Shown here: positions 1 through 12,500 of the stretch, in pieces
How positions within the stretch are numbered: the stretch's first letter is position 1
How the letters are laid out: the number at the start of each line of letters is the position of its first letter
NCBI GenBank assembly: GCA_902728285.1
Contig: CACVBU010000600.1
Location: 539,558 to 603,557, forward strand
DNA length: 64,000 nucleotides
Reading direction: 5' to 3'
From: Clytia hemisphaerica
Taxonomy: Eukaryota; Cnidaria; Hydrozoa; Leptothecata; Clytiidae
Program-made: the position numbers and the translations under genes
The notes under the pieces: model-generated
Seen by the model: the letters and a program-made list of their open reading frames with translations, nothing else
Told to the model about the DNA's origin: nothing
Database searches by the model: none

Positions 1-1690
1 GGCCGCCGATAGGTCTACGAACATTAGAAAGATTGGTTGCATTTTGCGATGAGATATTTGTTGTATCCTTTTGATGGTGTATATTCCATCGGTAGTTCCA
101 CGGTTTTTACGGAATCAATTTTGATGATCAGACAACTGGGATTCATACCAATTTCGAAGTCTGCTAAGGATAATGTTTATGGTAAGTTTACACACGGTAG
201 AGCCAATACTGATACCTCTGTATTTCGTGGGGTCACTTTTAGATCCCTTCCCTTTCCATAATGTTTTCAAACGGGAATTTCCCCAGGATAGAGGGAGGTC
301 AAGGTTTTCCCAAAGATTGGTCATTATACGATGGACTACTTGGGTCATTATCGGATGACTGTTCAATTTTTTCAAAAGTTCAGGCTCAATGTCATTACTT
401 GCCTTATTTGCTTTGAGCTCTTTCAGGTGTTTCTGAATTTCTTCTGCAGAGGGAGGGGTGTCGATGATTGGGGTATCATTGTCTGAGAGTGCACAGAGTT
501 CTTCTACAAAGTCTGGGAGGTTTTCCTCGGTCAATTCATCAGGTGTTCGTGTTTTAGATGGATCATCCGGATTGAAATGTTTTTTAAAATGATCCAAAAT
601 TTTTTTCGGTTGGACATGCGCTATTGATTGGTTTGAGAGTTGTTTGCTGATTTTTGGCTCGCGCAAACAGTTTCTCTATTTCACGATTGATCGCTAAGAC
701 ATTTATCTTTTCAGCTTCTTGTTTAAAATGCTCATTTTTCAAATATTTGACACGTGATCTGATCTTTTTGCGAATGGAAGCCAGACTTTTATGATCGCTG
801 TTATTTGACATTAATTCGTCTTTCGTTTGAAATAATTGTTTAAGTTTTTCATCATTATGCCAGGGTTGAGTTTGTCTGACACGATTCTTTTTCGGTAATG
901 TAGTGTCTGCGCTACTTTTGATTACGGTAACAAGTTTTTCAGTAAGTTCAGTATTGGTCGATTCATCCAAATTGTAATTTGAAAAGTTCTCGGTTACAGT
1001 ATTAAGAAAGTTAGATTCTGCTACACCGTCAATAGCTGAGAAGTCTATTCTCTGTTTGATAACTGTCTTTTTTCTACCAATAAAGCGTACGATTTTTGTG
1101 ACTGGAGTATTGAGACTTGCTATAACGAGCCTGTGATCTGTGTCAAAATCATAAGAATTGTAAACACGACAGTTTGTTGTGAACTTTCTAATCCAACAAC
1201 ATGATAGAACGAAATCATATACTTTTTCTGTTTTACCATCGGGAGAGTGCCATGTAATTCTCCTACATAACTTATGGTTGAACCAGGTATTCAATACAGA
1301 CATTTTTTGAGTGTTTACAAGATCATGAAATCTACTCCCATTATCATTTACAACAAGACTTTCGATTATTTTCCCTTCTCTCAATGACGAACTATAAAGA
1401 CAAGCTGATGAAGTAGCATTGAAGTCTCCTATGCAGATCACTTTACGTTTTTTATCGGTAGGCTGAAATTGTTTTTTCAACTGGCAATAGAAAGCATTTT
1501 TGGCTGAGACTGTACTTTCTTCAGTCGGAGCATAACAGTTTATAATACGAAGACAACAACCGTATACATTTATATCTGCTATAATTAAGCGAGGGTTCGC
1601 TGGAGTAATATCAAGTACATCGATATTAGGGTCTGATTTGATAACAATTCCAACGCCATGGTGTCGTTTAGTTTGGTAACCGCTCCAGTA
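1..1690 (-). mobile_element. Decayed LINE: endonuclease and start of reverse transcriptase
   Basis: Minus-strand reading gives a non-LTR retrotransposon in its normal order. An apurinic-type endonuclease part (about 1690-700) shows the motifs INCYAPTEE, ICIGDFNA and TDHRLVIAS, followed by the N-terminal reverse transcriptase region with KYRGISIG and then FVDLSAA at the window edge. It is not intact: the endonuclease part continues across several frames, a frameshift lies near 600-660 between the two longest reading frames, and an in-frame TGA at 115-117 interrupts the segment just after LSDHQN. The rest of the reverse transcriptase lies outside the window. It is a relic, and the clade is not certain. 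Confidence 0.85.
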
Positions 1691-1694
1691 AATA

Positions 1695-2434
1695 TGGGGA
1701 TGGGGATATTATATACGACCATCCTGGAAATTCGACTTTTGTTCGTAAGCTTGAATCCATCCAATATAATGCCTGCCTTGCTATAACAGGCTGTTTTCGT
1801 GGAACGTCTCAAGAAAAACTTTATTCTGAACTTGGTCTCGAGAGTCTTGCTGATCGTCGATTTAGTAGGAGAATGATCTTCTTCTACAAAATTTTAAACA
1901 ATTTATCCCCCTCTTATTTACGTAACTACTTACCAGCAAGACTTGCGGCACCGGGTAATCAAGAACAAGAAATCCTATTTATCAACTTAATATTCGAATT
2001 GAGCGTTTCCGGAATTCTTTTTATCCATACTGCATAACACAGTGGAATATTCTGGCTGGTCGTATAGGAGATATGCCTTCAGTATCTACCTTCAAAAAAG
2101 CAATCCTCGAGTTTCTAAGGCCCAAACCTTCTCCTGATTTTGGAGCTCGTGACAACCAGGGTGTGATCCTTCTCAATCGTCTTCGAGTAGGATTTAGTCA
2201 CCTCAATGAACATAAATTTAGACACGGTTTTCGTGACACCTTAGATCCATTATGGTTTTCCCTTTAAGTTTTTTATTTTATTCAATAGCTTAGTACCCCT
2301 GGCGATATCACTTAGTGCCTTGCGGGGGGATGAGCTATTTATTTGTTCTGTGTTTGTTTTTGTAAGTAGTATATGTTCATAAGTGTAATGTAGCTTCTCA
2401 AATCATATATTAAAAAAAAAAAAAAAAAAAAAAA
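1695..2434 (+). mobile_element. 5'-truncated LINE 3' end with poly(A)
   Basis: Plus-strand translation starts abruptly at GDIIYDHPGNSTF and runs through SIQYNACLAITG and GLESLADRR to LRVGFSHLNEHKFRHGF. This is the C-terminal tail typical of CR1/L2/Jockey-like reverse transcriptases. Stops and frameshifts interrupt it, and the coding end is shortened. A 3' UTR follows and ends in an A-run at about 2411-2434. It abuts the oppositely oriented LINE at about 1690, so one has inserted into or next to the other. Confidence 0.8.
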
Positions 2435-2600
2435 TCTTCACCTTATCGGCCGGACCTCAACTGTCCATTTTGTACTTACGCCAATTATGGCCGTAAATAA
2501 CACGAAAATCGATCAAAATATCTAAAAACAGTCAACATGGCCTGAATTTTACGTCAAATTTCCCAAAATTTTCTATTTCTTTTTTTCTTGTATTTGAAAG

Positions 2601-5067
2601 GAAATATTGACCTTGGTGAGGACGGCTGTTCCGCCATGCTAAACCATTTCGCCGCTCGATTCGATCAATCTTCCGACGTTTTTGAAGGATCAACTGAGAG
2701 TCATGCTTGTAGCCCACTCGATGGGTGGTCTCCAACACTGACCTTGGAACGGGTCATTCAATTAACCGCTGCATATTGTGGTTCGAGATACACTTTGAAT
2801 TGTTTGAAGGAGAGCACTCCTTCAACGTGGTCAGACTCACTAAGAGAAATTTTCGTCTCACTTTTGAAAGCTGTGGAGCTTGAAAGCAAAGAAGAGTAAA
2901 ACAATTTTTTTTATTGTCTCGTACCAACTATTATGAATTTTTTGGATTGTATTTTTATTATCCTCACGAACCAATCACGTTTGTTTATTTTGACAGCTAC
3001 ATCATTTTTTCAATGAGAGCCAGGCTTAAAAAAAACAAAAAATACGAAGTCTGAGACTGGAATGTTTGAATTTTGAACAAATTAAGGGTCAAAAGGTACT
3101 TAATTGAAGTGAAATGTAAGTATAATGGAGAATGTTTTCAATAATAATGTAATGTTTTCTTTTTCTTCTTCATTAGGTTAATCATTTCCTCGTTGATCGA
3201 AGAAGCGAGTGCGCAAGTCTGGAATGAACCAAGGAATTATCTTCCTCACGAGGTATGAACGGTGTTTTACTTATGGCTTATGGGCACTGACCTTTATATA
3301 CCCTGGACCAAGTTTCTCAATCCCGGCAAAGCAAAATCTTTGATTGGAGTTTTTTTAAAGTGGTACCCTAATGGCGGCACTACTACGGTGTGAATGCATC
3401 GAAAGTGCTATGTCTACTATGTGTACTATGTCCCTTAAATACTTTTGAGGATGTAGCGGCGTTAGACGTTAACTTTTAACATTGCTTCTTCTCGGGCTCC
3501 AATTCCAAAAAAACTCCAATCAAAGATGGCGGATATAGCTTGGTCCAGGAATATATAAAGGTCAGTGCTTATGAGTAGTTCCAACAGATTTGGTAGGGTC
3601 CAATATCGTTGCTAACAAACGAGTACTGTAACTCCAATGCTAGTCCTATTCTAATTTTTCTCAAAAACTTGTTTAAGTTTTCCTTTTACCTTGTGTAAAA
3701 TGTTGTTAAAATGTTTTTTGTTGATTTCAGTTTCAACTTGTAAAGAAGTTAGAATTTGATGATGGTGAAATTTCAGCCAATCAGATTGATAGTTTGTATC
3801 CTAACGAATATGTGCAGGACGACACAGGTACTCCACACTTTACCCTCCTCATACTACTAACGCAATAAACACAAATTATGGTGACAATCTTCCTAATGCC
3901 AATCCACTTTCACCGACTTCCCGGTAATATATTGCTGTTTTTATTTTTCATAGAAGCCGTTTGGGGTCGCAGTATAGATATCTCAAAGTAAGATGCTTTT
4001 GTATTTCGATTCTAGAACACGTACGAAACTTTGTCATTCGCTTTTAAAGTTTTTGGAAATCAATTCATACATCTCACCCATTCCACTTTTTTTTATAATC
4101 TCATCGCACGGAACTACGCTTTTATGGACTTCCTCTGACCCTTTTCTGAGATTACTTTTCGGTCCATTGTCAATTGCACCGATTACACTGAACCAAGAGA
4201 TAGAATTTTGAAGATGAGTTTCTGAACGGGCCCTGAATTAAAGCTTTCTTGAACAATTCATTTTCTCCATCATTAGCGGTGAATGTCCAGTATGCACATT
4301 ACCATTGCATTTGAAAACCACTTACACATCCGCATCTGCTGGTCTCATTGTTTTCCAGTGTGGTAAGAATCTCTTGATCAAGTATTAATGTAATGAAATA
4401 ACTGAATTTATCTGCTGTTCACTTGAGTTTCGAACATTTGACAGTTCAATATTAAAACAAATTATGACCTTATCATTGGGAATAAAAAAGTGATTTCACC
4501 TCTCAGTCGATCTCATGGTATTGTACTTTCTTTGGTCTGTTATTCTTTATGCTACAAGGGAGTCTCAATCGGACAGAAGTTGAAATTTAAAACATCCCGA
4601 GCTATCCTTATATACATAAGTTATACATGCAAGTTGATGACCCAAAGAATGTCTGCTAAAAGCTAAACGATAACTCGAATAACATATCTCGCTAGTCCCC
4701 TTAACTACTTGAGTAGAAAATGTCCAGTATTTAGCTCAATGAAAGCTAAATGTTGCTAATTCTTGCGTAAGTCAAGATGACGTCATACCGGGTGTAAGTA
4801 TACCCTCGTTTTTCGCCATTTTTCAAAAGTAATGTTTTAGCATTTAGACAATAACTCTAGGTGACCAAATTTGACAAATTACCCCTTAGATAATTGAGTT
4901 AAAAAAACATCCGGTATTTAGCTCAGCCAAACTAGAATTCGTTTTTTGGATTTGATTATTTCATTATTATCTTTTGTATTCTTTTAGGCCACAGCTTTCA
5001 CAAGATTTGTGTTCCCGAAGATGCTTGTCTGGTTTGTTATCATGAAAATTTCTCTACCATTATCTAA
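2601..5067 (+). CDS. 3' end of a gene encoding a C-terminal RING-like zinc finger protein
   Basis: Six exons join in frame: 2601-2895, 3177-3252, 3731-3827, 3954-3987, 4277-4362 and 4988-5067, with the stop TAA at 5065-5067. Every junction has AG/GT borders and matching phase, including a 34-nt exon that is needed to bridge phase 1 to phase 2. The roughly 220 visible residues are mostly helical in character and end in CPVC, then QCGHSFHKIC, then CLVC, which is a Cys/His pattern like a RING-H2 domain with a very short last loop. Vacuolar sorting proteins such as Vps8 and Vps41 end in this kind of finger, but that assignment is only a guess. Upstream exons must lie left of the window or beyond the LINE relics. 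The first exon start is the least certain boundary. Confidence 0.7.
3284..3568. mobile_element. Foldback/MITE in intron of the RING gene
   Basis: The sequence GCACTGACCTTTATATA at the left end returns as its complement at the right end. The inner arms, including CCTGGACCA and TTTGATTGGAGTTTTTTT, also pair. No coding potential is seen. Confidence 0.7.
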
Positions 5068-6505
5068 GATTGCATCATTCGAATCATTCAGTTTTAATTT
5101 TCAAAAATCATAACAATTTTTATTCTTCATTAGAAAGGGATTGCTGATTTCTTGTGATTCTTAAGCAATACAATGGTCGATCATCGTACTTCTGATATTA
5201 TCAAACATATCAAATAACATTTAATGCGTTATTTTTAAGAATTATTACGTCCAGGTTTTTTCCATTGGTACGCGGGTACCTTCTGTTGTTCTCCAAAGTA
5301 TTATCAATCCACTGTTTTCTCGAAGCTGGTTTAGATTATGTGATTTTGAATTTTTGAATTTTTGCCGTATTTTTTTGTTTGTTTTAGATTTAGTTTACAC
5401 ATCAGCATTTGGGAATAATGTTTTAATGTTCGATAACAATAATAGTCATATAATATATTCAATCACCAGTTTAGATAGATGTCTAAAAGCAATGAACATA
5501 TATTTTTATACAGTAGATTTCTTATTTGGAATATTTTTTGATAGTAGATTTTTTATACCCAACATAAATTCGTATAAAAGCCAGAAATGTCGATCATAGT
5601 TGATTCGATACCAAAGTTTATTTCGTTTTTTTCTTTTACTGTAATTCAAGTATTCTTATCAAATTTTGTTCTGTTCATAGAATGATACACGTTTTTTATA
5701 AGAAAAAATTTTATAAGAACACACGGCTTCGATTTTTCAAAATATGAAGAACAAGTTAAGAACATTTTAAAGCTTAGCAGACTCTAAAACAACAAATTTC
5801 TCAGGAAATTGCAGAATAATATTCACAAAATGGTAAAATTAAGAACATTTTAAGAACATTTTAAGAACAATCCAAGGCTTAAAAAATTTGGGATGTTCTT
5901 ATAAATAAACGTGTATAATATATTTTTTTAAATCATTAGAATGATTTGTTTTAGGCATATATCAATAATTTGTAATCTACAAATTTCCTGAGGATTTTTT
6001 GATAAGAGAATCCTGAGATAAGGCAGATTCTTCCCTTTGAGGAAGTATTTAGAATTGTTCATAGATCTAGGATACTCCCATTTCTTTTGACCCTTTGTCG
6101 ACCGTGGTCTAAGCTAAAGTCTTCTTATTTTGATATTCCTTTTCTCTCGAAGATCTGGAAATATGGAGACGATTTCAAAGGCCTTTTATTTTGAAAGATA
6201 TATGGGAATATTTTTAGGAGCATATTTAATTTTGACTTGCTGTTCTTGGCAAAGTCTTCTTAACCAAAAAAAGGATTTTCTGAAATGGCTCAAGCACATC
6301 TTGATCCGTTCGTCCATATAACTCCTTTTTATTTTCTTGTTTTTTTTTTCAGGAGAAAAAAAAACATAGAAGAATATTTTGTAAAATAAGAAAAAACAAC
6401 TTGAAGAAAATTCGATTGAGGCTTGGAGAGATTTTAATAGTTTTCATTAACGAAGAAATGAAGGGATAAATATTTTCAGTACTTTGGCTTGAAATTTTTT
6501 ACACC
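5068..6505. other. Intergenic region between RING gene and PPIL3
   Basis: It holds the 3' flank of the RING gene, one MITE (5688-5913) and the presumed PPIL3 promoter just before 6506. Short open frames here have no coding character. Confidence 0.5.
5688..5913. mobile_element. MITE with CACGTTT termini
   Basis: The left end CACGTTTTTTATAAG and the right end CTTATAAATAAACGTG are imperfect inverted repeats flanked by TA. The interior repeats AAGAACATTTT. A related element seems to lie at 7594-7973. Confidence 0.6.
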
Positions 6506-9500
6506 ATGGTACGTATATCGCTTTCATTCCTCCCCTAAACCTCTACACAAACAACCTAAAATCAAGAATTTGTCGAGCTACTTAAAAGGTCTGGGACTGA
6601 ACTTAATTCAAAACAACTCATTAGAAGTTTTTCGTCGCGCCTTTGTCTGTTGGATTTTAGTTTATTTCCTAAAGTAGATTCTAAGATTTTAACATTGTCC
6701 TGAATTAAAAAAATGAAGAAGATATCCAATAAACTTTATGTCTCTCTTTTAGGCGGTGACCATCACAACGGACTATGGGGATATGAAAATCGAATTATTT
6801 TGTGAGGATACTCCAAAAACATGTGAAGTATGTAATCTCAAATTTTATGGAATTTTTAACTGATCCATTTTATTTTATCTTGAAAAGTTTGAAATCAGTT
6901 TATTAATTGTATCAAAGTTATTCGCTTTTAAGTCTGCACTAATTCTTGTTTTACTTGCCATTCTCCAACCGGTGCAAATCTAACCAATAGACCTTATCGG
7001 AGTTTTAAATTTTTCTAAAAAGGCAATGCATTGTGGGGTTGTTTCGGGAGTATTACAACAGAAATTTCTTAGGAATTCCTCGAGGGAATTCCATTGTTAT
7101 ACTCCCGAAACAATCCCACAATGCGTCGCTTTATTAGAAAAATCAAAAACTCCGATAAGGTCTATTGTATACCGCTGTTGAAAAGATGATGCGATATTTT
7201 AATTTTCAAAAGAAATTTTTCCCTAGAAATTATAGTGCTCTGAATTATCTTTTCAACGGTATACTCAATAATAACAATGAAGCATTCGTTGAAATGTGGC
7301 GAACAAAACAAAGGATTAGTTTGCACTTGAAGCAAATGGATATTTAAATTGTATTATGTTTGAAAAAAAATCATGAATGAATGAATTTTGGGTGAGAGTC
7401 AAATTACTCTTTTATTTTCAGAACTTTTTGGCGTTATGTGCAAGTGGATATTATAATGGTTGCTCCTTTCACAGGTAGGCGCTCTTTCATCTCTTGTGTT
7501 TTCAAGGGAGCGTGTAAATCTCAGAATCCCTACTGATCGACATGGATGGTAATTTCCCTGGATCTCCTTCCTCTCGGCACTTATTACACAGATCACGCGC
7601 TTTTTTTATAATAATACTTTATAAGAATGTCCATGATGAAAATGGCCAAAAAAATTAAGAATAATACTAAGAATATCACCATCATGGAATTTTGCTACTC
7701 AAGCTAAGAATGTCATTTTTAGAGCATTTTCAATTATAAATTGTCAATTATCCCAAAGTAAGGCTCGCTCCTTTCACAAAAATGCCATTTTATGCTTGAG
7801 ACGTATGTACTAAATGTTGAATCTAGTCTGAATTAGGATCCTAACTTAAGAATAAGAATGCTGTAAGAATATTTTAGGATGATTTTCCCAAAAAAGTTAA
7901 GAATATCCATGATGAAATGGATGAATATCCATGATGAAATGGATATACACCATTCTTATATAAAAAAAGCGTGTAATTAAAAATTAAGTACGCGTCTAGG
8001 TTTCTGATCATTATCCAACATAGAGATCTAATTTGACAGTCAACATTCGTTTTTTGATTAATGTTGTCAAGAAAAGGTCCTGCGGAGAAGTGTGTCTCTT
8101 GAGTGTGTAATTGAATCAAACCAAAGAGATAGAAAATAGAGGAGGTTGCACGCAACTGTTTTAAAGCCGGGCGACTCTTGTTTTCTATTCAATTTCCTTT
8201 GTTTTGCAACAAAGAAAAATCGCCTTTGACGCGAGCTGAGTTATGCCGCCAATCGAGAAGGAAGCAAACATGGCGGGTCGAAGCGGTGATTTTTCTGCTG
8301 TTATTTTTGTTATGTCTATTTGAGTTATGACTAAAACAACGTCTACAGCAAGTACTACATTGTTTAAAACATCTCAAATGCTTTTGGATATATTTATTTC
8401 AACCAATCAAATGATTTGTTTACGTTTTGACCAAGGATACAGTGAAATTATCATCGAAGAAAGATGGCCTGTCTTGTTGAGTAGCTAACAGCACCTACTG
8501 ATGGAAATCACTCGAAATCGAAAAGATGGACATTTTTTCTCAAATAGGGAATAATTTTCCTTGGTAGAGGATGCCTTGAGGTATGTATATCTGAAGTTTC
8601 TAGTGTGGTCTGGCTCTTTTCACTGTGGTCTGGCTCTTTGAGTTCAGCCCATTTTTCATGTCTTCAACTCGACTGACTAGGTTCAGGTTCTTGTTGTCTT
8701 TCACTCTGGCAGTGAATTTCGAAAAGTTTGCTTCTTGATTTGTTTTTTTTATTACTGAAGGAAGAGATGGAAGTCTTCTTCTTCTTGAAAGAATTTGAAT
8801 TTCATCGAACAAACCTACCCTTTGGTTTGGCTTAGTAAAAACGTAGTGTAGATTATTATGCGACCGGTGCATAATAAGCCAATTCATCATAAAAAGTAAG
8901 ACCGTAGAAAACTTAAAGAGGCAACTTCTTTTGATGCTTTCAATGCTTTGAGAGTTGATGTTATATTAATGATTCTGTTAATTTTCATCCTGAGAAAATC
9001 TGTGAAAAGTGTAGAGTTGTTTGTACGAAGTTTGAATCAGCGTTGAAAGGCACCCAGAAGCACCCAAGCTGAAAAAGTAGGAAGAAATAGAAAGTCAAGC
9101 ATAACTCAACTCAGCGTGTTAAAGCAACACCAGGTATTGATACTGGTGGTTTCGCAAATTTTGTTGATGGAGAGAAAATTTCACGATATTAAAGAGACCG
9201 TGTGGCTTGTCTAATTATTGATGCTGAAGACTTTATATTTTGTTATTGGGTGAAATAAATGAGGAAATCTGTAAGTTGGAAAGGCAATGTTATGAGGAGG
9301 GCCAACAAGCAAGACAATCGGCCTCACGTGTTTTAGCTTTTATTGTACTACTTACGAGGTATCTACACTGGATTTACTTTTGTTTTTGTTTTTTCCCTAC
9401 TACTGCATCTGCTTCAAGTGATGAATTATATTTCCTGTAGTCTGGGAGCTGTTAAAGTGTTGGAATTATATTGAGTTTGAAGGTCAGGTGTTTGGTATCT

Positions 9501-12500
9501 GATGGAGCATTGTACAAACCGTTCATTTTAGAAACTCAAAGAATAAGGAAGATAAAGTCCATTTCTTCAGTATTAATCTGATGTGCTTTGGATAGAAAGC
9601 TCTATTTCATTTGTGAGTACAAAACAATTTTGAAAACTCTCAAATGAGAGTCAAATGAGAATCAATGGTTTGTCTATTATTTCCAGAGGATATATACCTT
9701 CGATATTATTAATGATGATTTGTTTGAAATAGTATTATCACTACCAGGTGTTGAAATTCAAAAAAATGATTGAAATTGTAAGGTCTCCTTTCCTTTTAGC
9801 TGGACAAACACTCGATCAGTTGGATCCGTGTGGTACAACTCTGGGAGTTCGAGAATACCATAATCTCAGGGCTTTACATGATCAAATTAAGATGAGAACA
9901 CATCAACTAAATAGGATGACATTTAAACTTGCAGCTCAGGTAACTTCCATATTAACTCAAAAATTTTGCTTATGTTACTAAGCATACAATTATACAACAG
10001 TTATCATTTTTTATATTTTTCCTTCTTATTTTTGACCATGCTAGGTGAAGTCTGAGAATTAGGTCTGTCTGAAATAAAATGGCTTTTTATGACAATAAAA
10101 ATCCTGGCTTTTTATGACAATAAAAATCCCATGATATGATGTATTCAGTTGTTGTCCATGACATTGAAATAATTTATTCTATAGCTACAAGTCTGCTTGT
10201 TCTTAGTCTGATTTTAGTTTGATGACTAGCTTGATATAAACAGAAATTTTAAATAATTTTTCTAGACAGTACATAAAAACAAAAGACAAACGTTTCGTCA
10301 TTTTTATCCTATATTCTTCAATGGGATTAGTTTTTGTAGGTATTCTCACCACCTGCTAGTTCCCTTTAAGGGGAGGGTTAGGTGTTACTATTATCCAGAT
10401 AATTCTACTCCATATTATACAATATGTGAAATGAAATCTCATGATTTTAAAGGAGCATTTTTTATTTGATAAGAGATAATGTTGACAGTTTACTTGTGTG
10501 TTGTGACCAAATTATAAATTTTTATCATTTTAGTGGCTGACGAATACATTTTTGAAAGGTGGGAAAACAGAGGCACTTTCCACACCTGGCTTGCTAAAGA
10601 GGAAAGAAAAAAGGAGACTGTACCTGGCTATTCAAACTGTTGAAGGGCTGCACTCAAGTGAGTTACGGCATGTCCAAGGTAAAAGTGAACCAGTTCCACT
10701 CACTTTCAAAATGTCAAACATAGCTGGAAAGAAGCGCCATATGATGTAGATCAACGTGATGGGTGTTAGAAAAATTCAACTTGAGGCTATAAGTAGTTAT
10801 AGCCCAAAAACCTGTATTATGACGTCATAGACATTACGTAACATTACGTCACGAAACTTAAAATTTAAAAAACTCATAAACTATTAATGATATCAATATG
10901 AAATTTTGACAGAACAAATATATCGTAATTCTCTAGAAGCAAAATTTTCAAAATCTCCTGAAAAATGATGACGTCAGCATTTTTAAGTCATTTTCGATTT
11001 TTGGCTATAAAAAATGACGTCATCATTTTTTTCAAAAGATTTTTAACTTAGAAATTTTCATACATCAATATTTATTTGTGGTCAAAATTTGACGTTTATA
11101 TGACTTTTAGTTCACGAGATATTCAAATTTTTAGTTTTATGACGTAATGTTATGTAATGTTTATGACGTCATAATACAGGTTTTTGGGCTATAACTTCGT
11201 ATAGCCTCAACTTAAATTTTTCTAACACCCATCACGTTGATCTACATCATATGGCGCTTCTTTCCAGCTATGTTTGACATTTTGAAAGTGAGTGGAACTG
11301 GTCCACTTTTTCTTTGGACATGCCGTAACTCACTTGAGCAAACTACAGGTTTGTAATGATTTTGCATTCAAAGTTTTTTTAGTTTGAAATAGTACAATGT
11401 TAATTTTTAAGCAATCAATGTTTCTGTGAGTGCTCCTGGCTTTGCATGTTCTGGAGTTTTTTTTTTCAAAATAGAAAACCAACACTTTCTCCGTCTTTTA
11501 ATCTTTAATTCAGACTTTTTTCACTTTTCATCTTTAGTCAAGACATTCACTTCATTGATGCAAGAGCTGCTTGTCGAATATCCTGGATTTTACACTTTGG
11601 GTGGTCGTCTTAGTCAGCCAACCTCAACCCCAACTTATGGTCGTTCTGATTTTTCTATTGTTAAATTATTGTTATTCAATTGTTTTGTTAGATTTTAGCT
11701 GGATTTGATTTGGATTTCCAAATGTTTTTTGTGAAGTTTCAAACAAAAATTAATTAATCAGAAAAAGTAAATACACATACATACAGACAGAAAGGATACC
11801 TCTTACCTTCACACTTGTGACAGTCTGTGACATGAGATGAAAAATTTGAAGTTTATAATCTCTTAAAGTTTTTGATCATCTTATATCTGCATATCTTCTC
11901 TTTTCTCTCCAAACCAGTCCAAACTGATCTAAAATTATCAATCTCAATACATTTGTTAGTAGATATTTATCTTTTGATGATAGTTTATTATATGATTAAA
12001 ATATATTATGATTTTTGTAGAAAAATATACATTTTTTAGCTCATAAAAAAGCTAAAATGGACAACTGGTGCTAGATTTCTCCCTATACTTAGCTTACCTT
12101 ATTTGCAGCTATATAGACTCTCATTGAAGTAAACCTTTCTTTAGAACGTGAGAAAGTGAACAGTATATTTCAAGAGAGCTAATATCTAAGAATAAATTTC
12201 CAAAAGACTCGAGCTGTCAAAGAAAACAGTAGCCATTTTTTTGATTTGTCTCTCTGCTCGTTCTACTTTCGTTTTCAAACACCTTTTTACGGCGTCGATA
12301 GTATCTTTTTGAATGAAACACCGATTGTCTCAATTTAGTCGGTTCCGTAAACTTTTCCCTCTTTTTTTCTTCCCTCATTAATTATTCATGATCATAACTA
12401 ACATAGTATAATAGAAAGAGAAACGTGCAACCTCCTCTATTTTCTGGCATACCGGATAAGTGGGATGGGGGAACCTGGGAACCTAAAGTGGGAACCTAAA

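Noticed and set aside
5354..5599. 81-codon open frame after the RING gene
   Set aside because: AT-rich, with no splice or homology support. It is probably 3' flank.
10552..10749. 65-codon frame before the foldback
   Set aside because: Half of it lies in the left arm of an inverted repeat, so its apparent conservation is with the other arm.
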